DNA from: Desulfofundulus thermosubterraneus DSM 16057
GTDB taxonomy: Bacteria; Bacillota; Desulfotomaculia; Desulfotomaculales; Desulfovirgulaceae
Assembly: GCF_900142025.1 (NCBI RefSeq)
Contig: NZ_FQZM01000039.1
Span: 1 to 36,084 of the forward strand
Direction: 5' to 3'
Length of the DNA stretch: 36,084 nucleotides
The first letter of the stretch is position 1; each line of letters opens with the position of its first letter. The position numbers and the translations under genes were made by a program. The notes under the pieces were generated by a model that was given only the letters and a program-made list of their open reading frames with translations, was not told the DNA's origin and ran no database searches. Positions 15,839-23,980 of the stretch are shown here, piece by piece.

Positions 15839-16021
15839 ACCCGGATTTTATCGAAGGCAAGAACCGTTTTTCTGCCGGAGCAGGCAACGGTTCTGGCCGA
15901 AATAATCCACGAGGCCTATTCCGATCTGGTCAAGACCGGCGACTTCAACGAGTTGAAGGAAATAGTGCGGGGACTTAAGTGAGAAAATGGGTGAGCTGGC
16001 CGAAGCCCAGAAAAGGACCGA
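15839..16021 (+). pseudogene. Frameshifted remnant of a small coiled-coil protein gene
   Basis: One frame reads LPEQATVLAEIIHEAYSDL then KTGDFNELKEIVRGLK and stops at TGA 15980-15982. A second frame then continues with EKMGELAEAQKRTD. Together these resemble the N-terminal part of Firmicutes proteins with repeated LAEAQKRTE-type coiled coils (DUF3782-like). The usual long repeat region is absent. There is no convincing start codon or ribosome binding site, so the copy is dead. Confidence 0.5.
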
Positions 16022-16170
16022 TTGCCGGAAAGTTTGCCCCCTCCCGGTAGGAAATCCCGGCCGCCGTTGGACGTTTCCTGCGTGCAGTTTGAAATGTTGG
16101 TAGGCCGCTTTTTTGCCGCCGTCCGGCGGGGCGGTCCGTTAAAAAGTGCCTTTTTCACCTTCTTCCCCCC

Positions 16171-16197
16171 TAAACCTTCTTAAATTCCTTCCGAATA
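16171..16197 (+). promoter_or_regulatory. Sigma-28 promoter of the flagellin gene
   Basis: TAAA (16171-16174), 15 nt, then TCCGAATA (16190-16197), matching TAAA-N15-GCCGATAA in the -35, the spacing and the CCGA core. The transcript would start near 16204, giving a leader of about 100 nt. The rest of the 15789-16303 gap contains the pseudogene and the leader sites; I see nothing else there. Confidence 0.75.
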
Positions 16198-16257
16198 AAG
16201 TAACTAGAAGGAACCGGCACCGGGCGGCCGACGGTACCGGCGCTTTCGATAAGCCGC

Positions 16258-16295
16258 CGCCAGGGAGGGTGGCGAGAAAAAATTCAGGGAGGAAT
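16258..16295 (+). promoter_or_regulatory. Two candidate CsrA-binding hairpins in the flagellin leader
   Basis: Hairpin 1: CGCC (16258-16261) pairs with GGCG (16271-16274), loop AGGGAGGGT. Hairpin 2: ATTC (16282-16285) pairs with GAAT (16292-16295), loop AGGGAG. Each loop presents a GGA, the core of CsrA sites. The second includes the Shine-Dalgarno of flagellin (GGGAGG, 16287-16292). In Bacillus subtilis CsrA binds two such sites in the hag leader and FliW relieves it. CsrA and FliW are encoded 2.6-3.4 kb upstream. The stems are short (4 bp). Confidence 0.55.
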
Positions 16296-16303
16296 GAGAA
16301 GGG

Positions 16304-17503
16304 ATGATCATCAACCACAACATCGCGGCGCTGAACACATACCGGCAGCTTTCGGCAAACAACGTCCTGGCCAACAAGTCGCTGGAGAAGCTCTCCTCGG
16401 GCCTGCGCATCGTGCGGGCGGGGGACGACGCGGCAGGGCTGGCCATCAGTGAGAAAATGCGCGGCCAGATCCGGGGTTTAAACCAGGCGTCGAGAAACGC
16501 CCAGGACACCATTTCCCTTATTCAGACGGCTGAAGGGGCACTGAACGAGACGCACTCCATCCTGCAGCGCATGCGGGAGTTAGCTGTGCAGGCCGCAAAC
16601 GACACCAACACAGATGCCGACCGCCAGGCTATCCAGGACGAGATCAATCAGCTCGCCAACGAAATCGACCGCATTGCCAACACCACCGAATTTAACACCA
16701 AGAAGCTATTGAATGGCGAAGTCGTGGGTGTTGTTGCGGAAAAGAAGGGGACCTATTCCATCCAGGCCAATAGCGCGGCGTCTCTAAGTGTAACCGCCTC
16801 CGGGGCCATCAACATTGCGAATAAGGGTATCGTGAACGGAGCCATTACCATTACCCGCATCAGCGAGGCAACGAATGGTGAAGCGGCTTATGAGTTCAGA
16901 AATTCTCTTGGTGAGAAAATCGCTTCAGCCAATATTACTGTGTCAACTACTAACAAAACGTTTACCTTTGCCGCTGGTGAAATAGCCTCTGGGGCTGCTG
17001 TTACGTTCAAGATCGACGATTTCGCCAAGTTCAAATCCGGCGACAGCTTTACGATCATTCTTAATAAACATGTTGCCGCCAGCACCGACACCTCGAAGGC
17101 CATCATCACGCAAATCGGCGCCAACTCCGGCCAGAACATGCTCATCGGCATCAACGACATGCGGGCCGAGGCGCTGGGGATAAAGAACAGCAGCGGGGAC
17201 GCGGTTAAAGTTACCGACAAGTACGGGGCCAACGCGGTTGTTTCCACAATTAATAACGCTATCGAAAAAGTTTCCACCGAGCGCTCCAAACTGGGCGCCA
17301 TCCAGAACAGGCTCGAGCACACCATCAATAACCTAGGCACGGCAGCCGAAAACCTCACTGCTTCCGAGTCCCGCATCCGGGATGTGGATATGGCCAAGGA
17401 GATGATGGAGTACACCAAGCTCTCCATCCTCCAGCAGGCGGCGACGGCCATGCTGGCCCAGGCCAACCAGCAGCCGCAGATGGTACTGCAGCTCCTGCGG
17501 TAG
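16304..17503 (+). CDS. fliC: Flagellin
   Basis: The filament subunit, 399 residues. The conserved N-terminal D0/D1 region opens MIINHNIAALNTYRQLSAN and includes LEKLSSGLRIVRAGDDAAGL and SLIQTAEGALNETHSILQRM. The middle (about 140-290) is variable, Ser/Thr-rich and surface exposed, the likely site of glycosylation. The C-terminal D1/D0 region has ESRIRDVDMAKEMMEYTK and ends QPQMVLQLLR. A Maf glycosyltransferase gene and legionaminic acid genes follow, so the Ser/Thr in the middle are plausible acceptors. Only one flagellin gene is in the window. Confidence 0.97.
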   Translation: MIINHNIAALNTYRQLSANNVLANKSLEKLSSGLRIVRAGDDAAGLAISEKMRGQIRGLNQASRNAQDTISLIQTAEGALNETHSILQRMRELAVQAANDTNTDADRQAIQDEINQLANEIDRIANTTEFNTKKLLNGEVVGVVAEKKGTYSIQANSAASLSVTASGAINIANKGIVNGAITITRISEATNGEAAYEFRNSLGEKIASANITVSTTNKTFTFAAGEIASGAAVTFKIDDFAKFKSGDSFTIILNKHVAASTDTSKAIITQIGANSGQNMLIGINDMRAEALGIKNSSGDAVKVTDKYGANAVVSTINNAIEKVSTERSKLGAIQNRLEHTINNLGTAAENLTASESRIRDVDMAKEMMEYTKLSILQQAATAMLAQANQQPQMVLQLLR

Positions 17504-17534
17504 CGTTTAGTGTACGCCTTTAAAGGAGTCCCAG

Positions 17535-17566
17535 AAAGCCAGCTCCTTCGAGGGGCTGGCTTTTTT
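17535..17566 (+). terminator. Strong intrinsic terminator of flagellin
   Basis: AAAGCCAGC (17535-17543), extended by TCC (17544-17546), pairs with 17552-17563 around a TTCGA loop (12 bp including one G-T pair), then T runs to 17566. It shows that the downstream frame, though open from 17510, does not start before it. Confidence 0.9.
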
Positions 17567-17584
17567 AAAAGCGGGGTGGCGAAG

Positions 17585-19417
17585 GTGGGCGCAGGTCTTT
17601 TCAGGAAGAACCTTGCCTGGCTGAAGAGGCACAACCAGGCTCTTTACCGGAAGATGAAGAAAGTCGAGCCGCGGAATACCTTTCTTGTCCGCAACAACCG
17701 GGGGGAGTACAATCTGATCAAAGCCGTCGGCGGCGTGCAGTATCCCCTTTACAGCAATTATGACGTTGCTGAACAGTGCTCTTTCTGGGTGAAAGAGACG
17801 CGGCGCGCCATCGCCGGGAAAAAGTTTATCGTTCTTTTCGGCATGGGTTTGGGGTACGAACTGGATGCCCTTTTGCAGGATGAGCAATTACCGGCCATGG
17901 TGATCGTGGAGCCGGACGAAGAAGTTTTTTATTACCTTCTCTATTTCTTTGACCTCTCGCGGCTGGAAAAACGCAGAGTCTATTTCATCCAGGACGACCG
18001 CCAGGAGGAAATTGAAAAGCTCCTTTCGGAAGTAATAAAACAGGAGCAGAGTATAAACTTTTCCTTCTGCCCGCTGGCCGGATATGTTTATCCTTTTAGA
18101 GAACAGATTCAAAAGCTCAAGCAGGCTATCAAAGAGAAGATCAACTTTGTCCTCGTTTCCGTAGTCACCACCCTCGCCCATGACAGGCAGTGGTTTCAGA
18201 ACTATATCTTGAACTTAAAGCAGGTGGCGGGTAGCGTGCCGGTGGAAAAGTTCGCGGGGGAGCTTGCCGGGACGCCCGCTGTGCTGGTGGGGGCCGGCCC
18301 TTCTCTGGAATATGATATTGACGTTTTGCGGGAAATGGGCGGCCGAGCCCTGATCGTCCCCGTGGGGAGCGCCTTTTCGATACTGGAGTATCACGGCATT
18401 AAGGGCCACGCGGTGGGGGCCATTGACGGGAGTTACGCCGAGGCGAAAATATTCGAGAGGAACAAACATAACAGGGAGATAGCCCTTTTTTACAGCCTCA
18501 TGGTCAACTACAAAGTGCTGCCTTTGTTTGGGGAGTCAAAGTTTATCTTTGCCCTGCACAGTTTTGACGAATATATTTACCGCCGCCTGGGGCAGCCATT
18601 TGTCAAGATTGCCGCCGGTGCTTCGGTTTCCATATCGCTGCTCGACATACTGGCCAAACTGGGCTGCAACCCCATTGTCATGACCGGGCAGGACTTCTGT
18701 TATCCCGACAAAAAGAAGTACGCCCGCGGGGCCATATACTTTGGCGAGGTAGATGAAGAGGCCCTGCAGGCCCGTGGCGGCATCAAAACGAAGAATAAGG
18801 TCGGGCAGGACGTGTATACCACGCGGGCCATGCTGGCCATGCGGGCGGCGGTCGAGCGGATCATTGAAAGCTACCCTGAAATTACGTTTTACAACTGTAG
18901 CCGGCTGGGCCTACTAATAAGGGGGGCAGCGGACGCAACGCTGGCAGAAGTGAAGGAGCGCTTCCTCACCGGAAAATGTGATCTTGAACAAAGGATAAGA
19001 GAAATCCACCGCAAATACAAGGATGAAGTTGTTACCCCGGAAAAGGTGGCCGCCATTGAAAAGGACATCCAGGAACAGGTGGGGCAGATCAAGGAGCTTT
19101 GCGGTGACATCATCCGCGTTTTGGATGACGCGGACGGGAAAGGCGCACATAAATTGCTCGAGCGGATAAAAAAGTCTGAAGAAAAGCTGGCCGGGATCGA
19201 TTTCTACGCCCAGGTATTGTGTCCCGAAACGGGTATGTACAGTTTTCTCTTCAGCAACCTCGGTTCCGGGGTGCAAGGGGAAGAAAAGGATCTGGACACT
19301 CTTCTGGAGGCAAAGAAAAGGTATTACGCCAAAGTTTACGAACTATGTTTGATTGTCCTGAACGCTTTAGAATACGGGGACGAGGAAATCCGCCTGGTTT
19401 ACGGAAAGCGAGGCTGA
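17585..19417 (+). CDS. maf: Maf-type flagellin nonulosonic acid glycosyltransferase (DUF115)
   Basis: Motility-associated factor (Maf) proteins transfer nonulosonic acids such as legionaminic or pseudaminic acid to Ser/Thr of flagellin in the cytoplasm before export. The protein (about 610 residues) has the DUF115 core: GTPAVLVGAGPSLEYDIDVL, then VPVGSAFSILEYHGI and GAIDGS, and PIVMTGQDFCYPDKKKYARG. The N-terminal domain has IVLFGMGLGYELDALL and VIVEPDEEVFYYLLYF; the C-terminus is helical. GTG 17585 is a best guess (GGGGTGG 5 nt upstream); GTG 17576 is an alternative. It sits between flagellin and the leg genes, which supports the assigned donor. Confidence 0.85.
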   Translation: MGAGLFRKNLAWLKRHNQALYRKMKKVEPRNTFLVRNNRGEYNLIKAVGGVQYPLYSNYDVAEQCSFWVKETRRAIAGKKFIVLFGMGLGYELDALLQDEQLPAMVIVEPDEEVFYYLLYFFDLSRLEKRRVYFIQDDRQEEIEKLLSEVIKQEQSINFSFCPLAGYVYPFREQIQKLKQAIKEKINFVLVSVVTTLAHDRQWFQNYILNLKQVAGSVPVEKFAGELAGTPAVLVGAGPSLEYDIDVLREMGGRALIVPVGSAFSILEYHGIKGHAVGAIDGSYAEAKIFERNKHNREIALFYSLMVNYKVLPLFGESKFIFALHSFDEYIYRRLGQPFVKIAAGASVSISLLDILAKLGCNPIVMTGQDFCYPDKKKYARGAIYFGEVDEEALQARGGIKTKNKVGQDVYTTRAMLAMRAAVERIIESYPEITFYNCSRLGLLIRGAADATLAEVKERFLTGKCDLEQRIREIHRKYKDEVVTPEKVAAIEKDIQEQVGQIKELCGDIIRVLDDADGKGAHKLLERIKKSEEKLAGIDFYAQVLCPETGMYSFLFSNLGSGVQGEEKDLDTLLEAKKRYYAKVYELCLIVLNALEYGDEEIRLVYGKRG

Positions 19418-19440
19418 ATGTGAGCAAAGGTGAATGTCAC

Positions 19441-19770
19441 TTGAAAAATGTGCGTGAGCTGAAGCAGCATATACGTGACTTATTGGACGCTTGCACCACG
19501 GCATGGCGGTACCTGATCCTTGGCGAGGAAAAAAAGGCCATGGGCTTAATGGCAACCATAATCGACTTGCTCGAAAGAATAGTTTCCGCCAAAAGTTCCA
19601 ACCCTGTGCTCCGCTTGTGCTACGACAGCATAACTTTTCTTCTGCCTCGCCTGTTAAAGACAATGGAAGAAAGAAACGGTATACTCCTGGCCGACATCCT
19701 GGAGCACGAATTAAAGCCGATCCTGGAAGATATCTTGGAACATATTTCGGAGTGCTCCTGTGACGGGTAA
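19441..19770 (+). CDS. Small helical protein after maf, function unknown
   Basis: A 109-residue acidic helical protein, Leu/Glu/Ile-rich, with no family I can name. TTG 19441 was chosen for AAAGGTGA (19426-19433) 7 nt upstream; GTG 19420 is possible. Its position directly after maf and its size and helical character (for example PRLLKTMEERNGILLADILE) suggest an accessory role in flagellin modification or chaperoning, which is inference only. Confidence 0.65.
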   Translation: MKNVRELKQHIRDLLDACTTAWRYLILGEEKKAMGLMATIIDLLERIVSAKSSNPVLRLCYDSITFLLPRLLKTMEERNGILLADILEHELKPILEDILEHISECSCDG

Positions 19771-19852
19771 AGCCTTCGGATAAAGAACCGAGCTAATAGA
19801 ATTTATTCAGACTATTCATAGGCTAACTAGAATCCTAGATCAAGAAATCAAT

Positions 19853-19881
19853 TTGACCATATGATGCAAGTTATTTTTAAC
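19853..19881 (+). promoter_or_regulatory. Weak candidate promoter for the leg operon
   Basis: TTGACC (19853-19858), 17-bp spacer, TTTAAC (19876-19881). The -35 is good and the -10 poor. The 240-bp gap before legB is visibly AT-richer than its surroundings. Confidence 0.3.
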
Positions 19882-20007
19882 TTACCGGAACATATGTCAG
19901 ATGGGCAATTGATGATTGGTGGAGATGGAATTATGGTGTCTCTTGGACGTAGTTGGGATGAAGAGAAAATGAAATTGGAACCGGAAAAACGTGCCCATGA
20001 GGAGTAA
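19861..20007 (+). CDS. Possible 48-residue protein upstream of legB
   Basis: An open frame from ATG 19861 to TAA 20005-20007 encodes a 48-residue product beginning MMQVIFNLPEHMSDGQLMIG. It ends 4 bp before the legB start and carries the legB ribosome binding site. It has no visible ribosome binding site of its own and overlaps the candidate promoter above, so one of the two calls is likely wrong. Family not recognised. Confidence 0.25.
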   Translation: MMQVIFNLPEHMSDGQLMIGGDGIMVSLGRSWDEEKMKLEPEKRAHEE

Positions 20008-20011
20008 TATA

Positions 20012-20989
20012 ATGAATTATAAAATCCTGGTCACCGGATCAGCAGGTTTCATTGGCTCCCATCTTGTGGAAGAACTTGTCAGGCAAGGATATAATGTAAG
20101 AGCTTTTGTCCGCTACAATGCCCGCAATGACTGGAGCTGGCTGCAGACGGTGCCGTGCCTTAAGGACATCGAAATTTATACCGGGGACGTTCGCGATTAC
20201 GACAGCGTCAGAAATGCCGTCCGCGGTGTTGAGGTCATTTTCCACCTGGCAGCCCTTATCGGTATTCCTTATTCGTATATTTCTCCGCTGGCCTACATCA
20301 AAACGAATGTTGAAGGTACCTACAACATCCTCCAGGCTGCCCGGGAAGAAGGGGTTCAACGAGTGGTGCATACCTCCACTTCCGAGGTGTACGGCACCGC
20401 CCGGTATGTGCCCATCAACGAAGAACACCCCCTGCAGGCTCAGTCACCTTACGCGGCAACGAAAATTGCTGCGGATCAACTAGCTCTAAGTTTTCACCGC
20501 TCCTTTGGCCTGCCGGTAGTAGTCGTGCGACCTTTTAACACCTTTGGCCCCCGCCAATCGGCCCGCGCCGTTATTCCCACCATAATCACTCAGGTTCTGG
20601 CCGGCAATCGGACTGTCCGTCTGGGCAACCTCAACCCCACCCGCGACTTTAATTATATTCGCGATACCGTCTCGGGAATGATCACCGTCGGCCTCTCCGA
20701 AAGAACGGTAGGGCAGGTGGTGAATATCGGCAGCGGGAGAGAAACGTCTATAAAGGATCTGGTTGAGCAGATAGAAAATATTATGGGAAGGGAAATAAAC
20801 ATCGAACAGGAAGACGCCCGGGTAAGACCCGCACACAGTGAGGTTGACCGCCTGCTGTGTGACAACCGCCGGGCTTACGAGCTTGCCGGCTGGTCTCCCC
20901 GGTACACCCTTGAAGAGGGGTTGCGGGAAACTATCCAGTGGTTCAGGGAAAATCTTTACTTATACAAACCGGACCTTTACAATGTATGA
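20012..20989 (+). CDS. legB: GDP-GlcNAc 4,6-dehydratase LegB (extended SDR)
   Basis: LegB oxidises and dehydrates nucleotide-GlcNAc to the 4-keto-6-deoxy sugar, the first dedicated step of legionaminic acid synthesis. The 325-residue protein has the NAD-binding GSAGFIGSHL, the active-site STSEVYGTA, and Y147/K151 in SPYAATK. ATG 20012 follows GAGGAG (19999-20004) at 7 nt. In this pathway the nucleotide is GDP rather than UDP, consistent with the guanylyltransferase-like gene at 25009. It overlaps an alternative start of legC. Confidence 0.85.
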   Translation: MNYKILVTGSAGFIGSHLVEELVRQGYNVRAFVRYNARNDWSWLQTVPCLKDIEIYTGDVRDYDSVRNAVRGVEVIFHLAALIGIPYSYISPLAYIKTNVEGTYNILQAAREEGVQRVVHTSTSEVYGTARYVPINEEHPLQAQSPYAATKIAADQLALSFHRSFGLPVVVVRPFNTFGPRQSARAVIPTIITQVLAGNRTVRLGNLNPTRDFNYIRDTVSGMITVGLSERTVGQVVNIGSGRETSIKDLVEQIENIMGREINIEQEDARVRPAHSEVDRLLCDNRRAYELAGWSPRYTLEEGLRETIQWFRENLYLYKPDLYNV

Positions 20990-21009
20990 TAGGCAGGGGG
21001 AATTCCCAG

Positions 21010-22119
21010 TTGACCAGTATTCGTATCCCCTTGGATGCTCCAAACATCGGTGAACTGGAAAAGCAGTATGTGTTGCGCGCCCTGGAAAGTGGCTACGTTT
21101 CGTCCATAGGGCCTCTGGTTAGCGAATTTGAGGAACGTTTTGCCGGGTATGTAGGCGCCCGGTATGCCGTGGCCACGGTCAACGGCACGGCGGCCATTCA
21201 CCTGGCCTTAAGGCTCCTGGGAATCGGCCCGGGAGACGAAGTTATTGTACCGGCACTTACCTTTATCGCCACTGCCAATCCGGTAGTGTACGTAGGTGCG
21301 ATACCCGTGGTGGTGGACGTGAACCCCCTGACCTGGAATATCGATCCCGACGGGGTTGAAAGGGCGGTCACGGGCCGCACACGCGCCGTCATACCCGTTC
21401 ATCTCTACGGCAACCCGGCGGACATGTCGCGGTTGATGGACATAGCCCGCAGGCACGGCTTATACGTGATTGAGGACGCCGCCGAAGCGCTTGGTGCTAC
21501 CTATAACGGGCAACATGTGGGGACGTTTGGAGACATCGGCGTATTCAGCTTCAACGGGAACAAGGTGATTACCACCGGCGGGGGCGGTATGCTTGTAACG
21601 AATAATCCGGACCTTGCGGCACGCGCCCGCCTGCTGATAAACCAGGGGCGGGCCTTCGGTGCCATGGAGCATGAACACCTTGAAATCGGATATAATTTTC
21701 GACTAACCAACATCCAGGCGGCTTTGGGCCTGGCACAAATGGAGCGCCTGGAACAATTCCTGGCTACGAAGCGCAGGAATGCGTCGTTTTACCGGGAGCT
21801 TTTAAATAAAGTCCCCGGCCTGGAGTGGCAGCAAGAACTACCGGAAGGACGAAGCAGCTGGTGGATGTTTTCTATTCTGGTTGATACCAGTGTATTTGGC
21901 CGGGACAGGCAAGCCGTGGTAAAGAGGTTGCGGGCGGCGGGCATTCAGACACGGCCCTTGTTTTTGCCCCTTTCCCGGCAGCCGGCGTATGCGGGATATG
22001 GCCTTAGAACATGTCCCATGGCTGAATCCCTGCACAGGCGGGGGCTGAATCTGCCGAGCGCGAGTTTTCTTACGGAAGAAGACATTCGCTATGTATGCCG
22101 GGTCCTGTTGGAAAGGTGA
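21010..22119 (+). CDS. legC: PLP-dependent aminotransferase LegC
   Basis: LegC transfers an amino group from glutamate to C4 of the keto sugar. The 369-residue DegT/DnrJ/EryC1-family protein has VNGTAAIHLALRLLGIGPGD, the AAEALGA segment, and the PLP lysine K185 in FSFNGNKVITTGGGG. TTG 21010 follows AGGCAGGGGG (20991-21000) at 9 nt and gives a normal N-terminus (TSIRIPLDAPNIGELE). ATG 20986, overlapping the legB stop as ATGA, would add 8 residues and allow direct coupling but lacks a binding site. Confidence 0.87.
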   Translation: MTSIRIPLDAPNIGELEKQYVLRALESGYVSSIGPLVSEFEERFAGYVGARYAVATVNGTAAIHLALRLLGIGPGDEVIVPALTFIATANPVVYVGAIPVVVDVNPLTWNIDPDGVERAVTGRTRAVIPVHLYGNPADMSRLMDIARRHGLYVIEDAAEALGATYNGQHVGTFGDIGVFSFNGNKVITTGGGGMLVTNNPDLAARARLLINQGRAFGAMEHEHLEIGYNFRLTNIQAALGLAQMERLEQFLATKRRNASFYRELLNKVPGLEWQQELPEGRSSWWMFSILVDTSVFGRDRQAVVKRLRAAGIQTRPLFLPLSRQPAYAGYGLRTCPMAESLHRRGLNLPSASFLTEEDIRYVCRVLLER

Positions 22120-22125
22120 AACCTT

Positions 22126-22776
22126 GTGGAAAAGCAACCTATAGTTCTTATCGGGGCGGGCGGACATGCGGCGGTGGTTGTCAGTATCATCGATGCGCTC
22201 GGCATTTTCTTTGTAGTAGGGTACACGGCTCCCGCTGCGGGTGCGGCTACTATTTCTTGCCGTTATAAGTACCTGGGTGATGACGGCGTTCTACCCGTCC
22301 TGTTCAGGCAGGGGGTCAGACTGGCCGCGCTGGGCCTGGGAGGGACGGGGGATAACCGGCCGCGGTGTGAATTATATGAACGGATCCGCGCCATGGGGTT
22401 TGAGTTCCCGTCGCTTAAACACCCAGCGGCAGTCGTGGCCCCGGATGTGGTGTTTGGTGAAGGTTGTGTGATAGCGCCGGGCGCGGTGGTTAATGCGGGG
22501 GTAAAGATCGGCGTTAACACCATCGTCAATTCTGCCGCCGTGGTCGAGCACGACTGCGTCCTTGGGGATCACGTGCACGTATCGCCAGGGGCGGTGCTCT
22601 GTGGCGGGGTTAGAGTGGACCGCCTGGCTCATATTGGTGCCGGTGCCGTGGTGATCCAGGGCATAACCGTAGGGGAAGGGGCCCTGGTAGGCGCCGGGGC
22701 GGTGGTGCTGCACGATGTAGAGTCCTGGACTGTGGTGGCAGGTAATCCAGCAATGAGTTTGAAGCGATTGAGATAA
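22126..22776 (+). CDS. legH: NeuD/PglD-family sugar acetyltransferase (LegH role)
   Basis: The 216-residue protein has an N-terminal Rossmann-like part (PIVLIGAGGHAAVVVSIID) and a C-terminal left-handed beta-helix of hexapeptide repeats (VVAPDVVFGEGCVIAPGAVV and AHIGAGAVVIQGITVGEGAL). The catalytic His of this family is in VVEHDCVLGD. In the operon it would acetylate the 4-amino group made by LegC. GTG 22126 follows AAAGGTGAAA. The gene symbol follows the pathway context and is not certain; neuD-like is the neutral description. Confidence 0.8.
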   Translation: MEKQPIVLIGAGGHAAVVVSIIDALGIFFVVGYTAPAAGAATISCRYKYLGDDGVLPVLFRQGVRLAALGLGGTGDNRPRCELYERIRAMGFEFPSLKHPAAVVAPDVVFGEGCVIAPGAVVNAGVKIGVNTIVNSAAVVEHDCVLGDHVHVSPGAVLCGGVRVDRLAHIGAGAVVIQGITVGEGALVGAGAVVLHDVESWTVVAGNPAMSLKRLR

Positions 22777-22780
22777 AGCG

Positions 22781-23980
22781 ATGAGAACAGTAATGGCTTT
22801 TACAACAACAAGAGCTGAATTTGGCCTGCTTAAACCGATTCTGCGTCGGATTGAGGTTTCTTCATCACTAGATCTTGTATTGGTAGTTGCAGGGGACCAC
22901 GTGAGTCCTTGTAAAGGGGAGACAATCGAAGAAATAATTCCCGAGGGTTTTCGCACTGTTGTGCTCGGAAGATGCTTTCCCGAATCGGACCTGCCAGTTG
23001 CAATTGCAAGGTATGTTGCCAACTCGTGTGCCGAAATTGCTTCTGCAATTAATTTCCTGGCACCCGATATATTACTGCTTTTGGGAGACCGGCACGAACT
23101 TCTAGCAGCGGCTACAGCAGCAGTGATCGCACGAATTCCTATTGCCCATATCGCCGGAGGCGAATCAACCGAAGGAGTAATCGATGAACAAGTGCGGCAT
23201 GCACTTACTAAGATGGCCCACCTTCACTTTACCAGTACCTTCGAATATGCGCGCCACATAAGGCAGATGGGAGAAGAAGCTTGGCGCATCCATGTGGTCG
23301 GCGCGCCGGGCGTGGAGAATATCCTCCGGGGGGAATTGACGACTCCCGAAGAGATCGGGGAGCGGTTTGGAATTGATGTTGCCCGGCCGACATTATTGGT
23401 TACTTATCACCCCGAAACCTTAACTGTCGACCATAATCTTACAGAGCAGGTAAATGCCCTTATCGCAGCATTAAGAGAATTTAGGGATTTCCAACAGATT
23501 ATCACTTACCCGGGGACAGAAGTGGGCTTTCAAAAAATTATCTCAGCCTGGGAGGCTTATGCGGCGGAGTTTCCCAACGTCAAGCTTTACAAAAGCCTGG
23601 GGTCGCGCGCTTACCTGGGCGTAATGAAACATGCAGCGGCGGTGGTGGGCAATTCCTCCAGCGGCATCATTGAGGCACCTTCGTTTAAAGTCCCAACCAT
23701 TAACATCGGTGACAGGCAAAAGGGGCGGATAAGGGCAGAAAGTGTAATTGACGTGCCCTGCCGCAAGGAGGACATCCTGGCCGCGCTGCGCAGGGCTCTA
23801 TATGACGAACACTTTCGCCGGCAAGTGCGGCGGGTAAAAAATCCTTACGATCCTTACGGCGATGGTAATGTGAGCGGCAGGGTGGTTTCGGTGCTTGAGA
23901 CGGTTCCCCTTGACAGACGTCTACTTGAGAAGAAGCTGGACTTTCCCACGCCTGAAGAGGTGGCATCCTATGTTCGATAA
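22781..23980 (+). CDS. legG: Hydrolysing GDP-sugar 2-epimerase LegG
   Basis: LegG (NeuC-type) removes the nucleotide with inversion at C2, giving 2,4-diacetamido-2,4,6-trideoxymannose. The 399-residue protein has the family blocks TTTRAEFGLLKPIL, LLLGDRHELLAAATAA, HIAGGE, LVTYHPET and VVGNSSSGIIEAP, plus a C-terminal NIGDRQKGR. It starts 4 bp after the preceding gene; the ribosome binding site is weak. The first 400 bp are more AT-rich than the neighbours. Confidence 0.87.
   Translation: MRTVMAFTTTRAEFGLLKPILRRIEVSSSLDLVLVVAGDHVSPCKGETIEEIIPEGFRTVVLGRCFPESDLPVAIARYVANSCAEIASAINFLAPDILLLLGDRHELLAAATAAVIARIPIAHIAGGESTEGVIDEQVRHALTKMAHLHFTSTFEYARHIRQMGEEAWRIHVVGAPGVENILRGELTTPEEIGERFGIDVARPTLLVTYHPETLTVDHNLTEQVNALIAALREFRDFQQIITYPGTEVGFQKIISAWEAYAAEFPNVKLYKSLGSRAYLGVMKHAAAVVGNSSSGIIEAPSFKVPTINIGDRQKGRIRAESVIDVPCRKEDILAALRRALYDEHFRRQVRRVKNPYDPYGDGNVSGRVVSVLETVPLDRRLLEKKLDFPTPEEVASYVR

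Noticed and set aside
17510-17584. Upstream start for the Maf gene
   Set aside because: The frame is open, but a strong flagellin terminator (17535-17566) lies inside this stretch.
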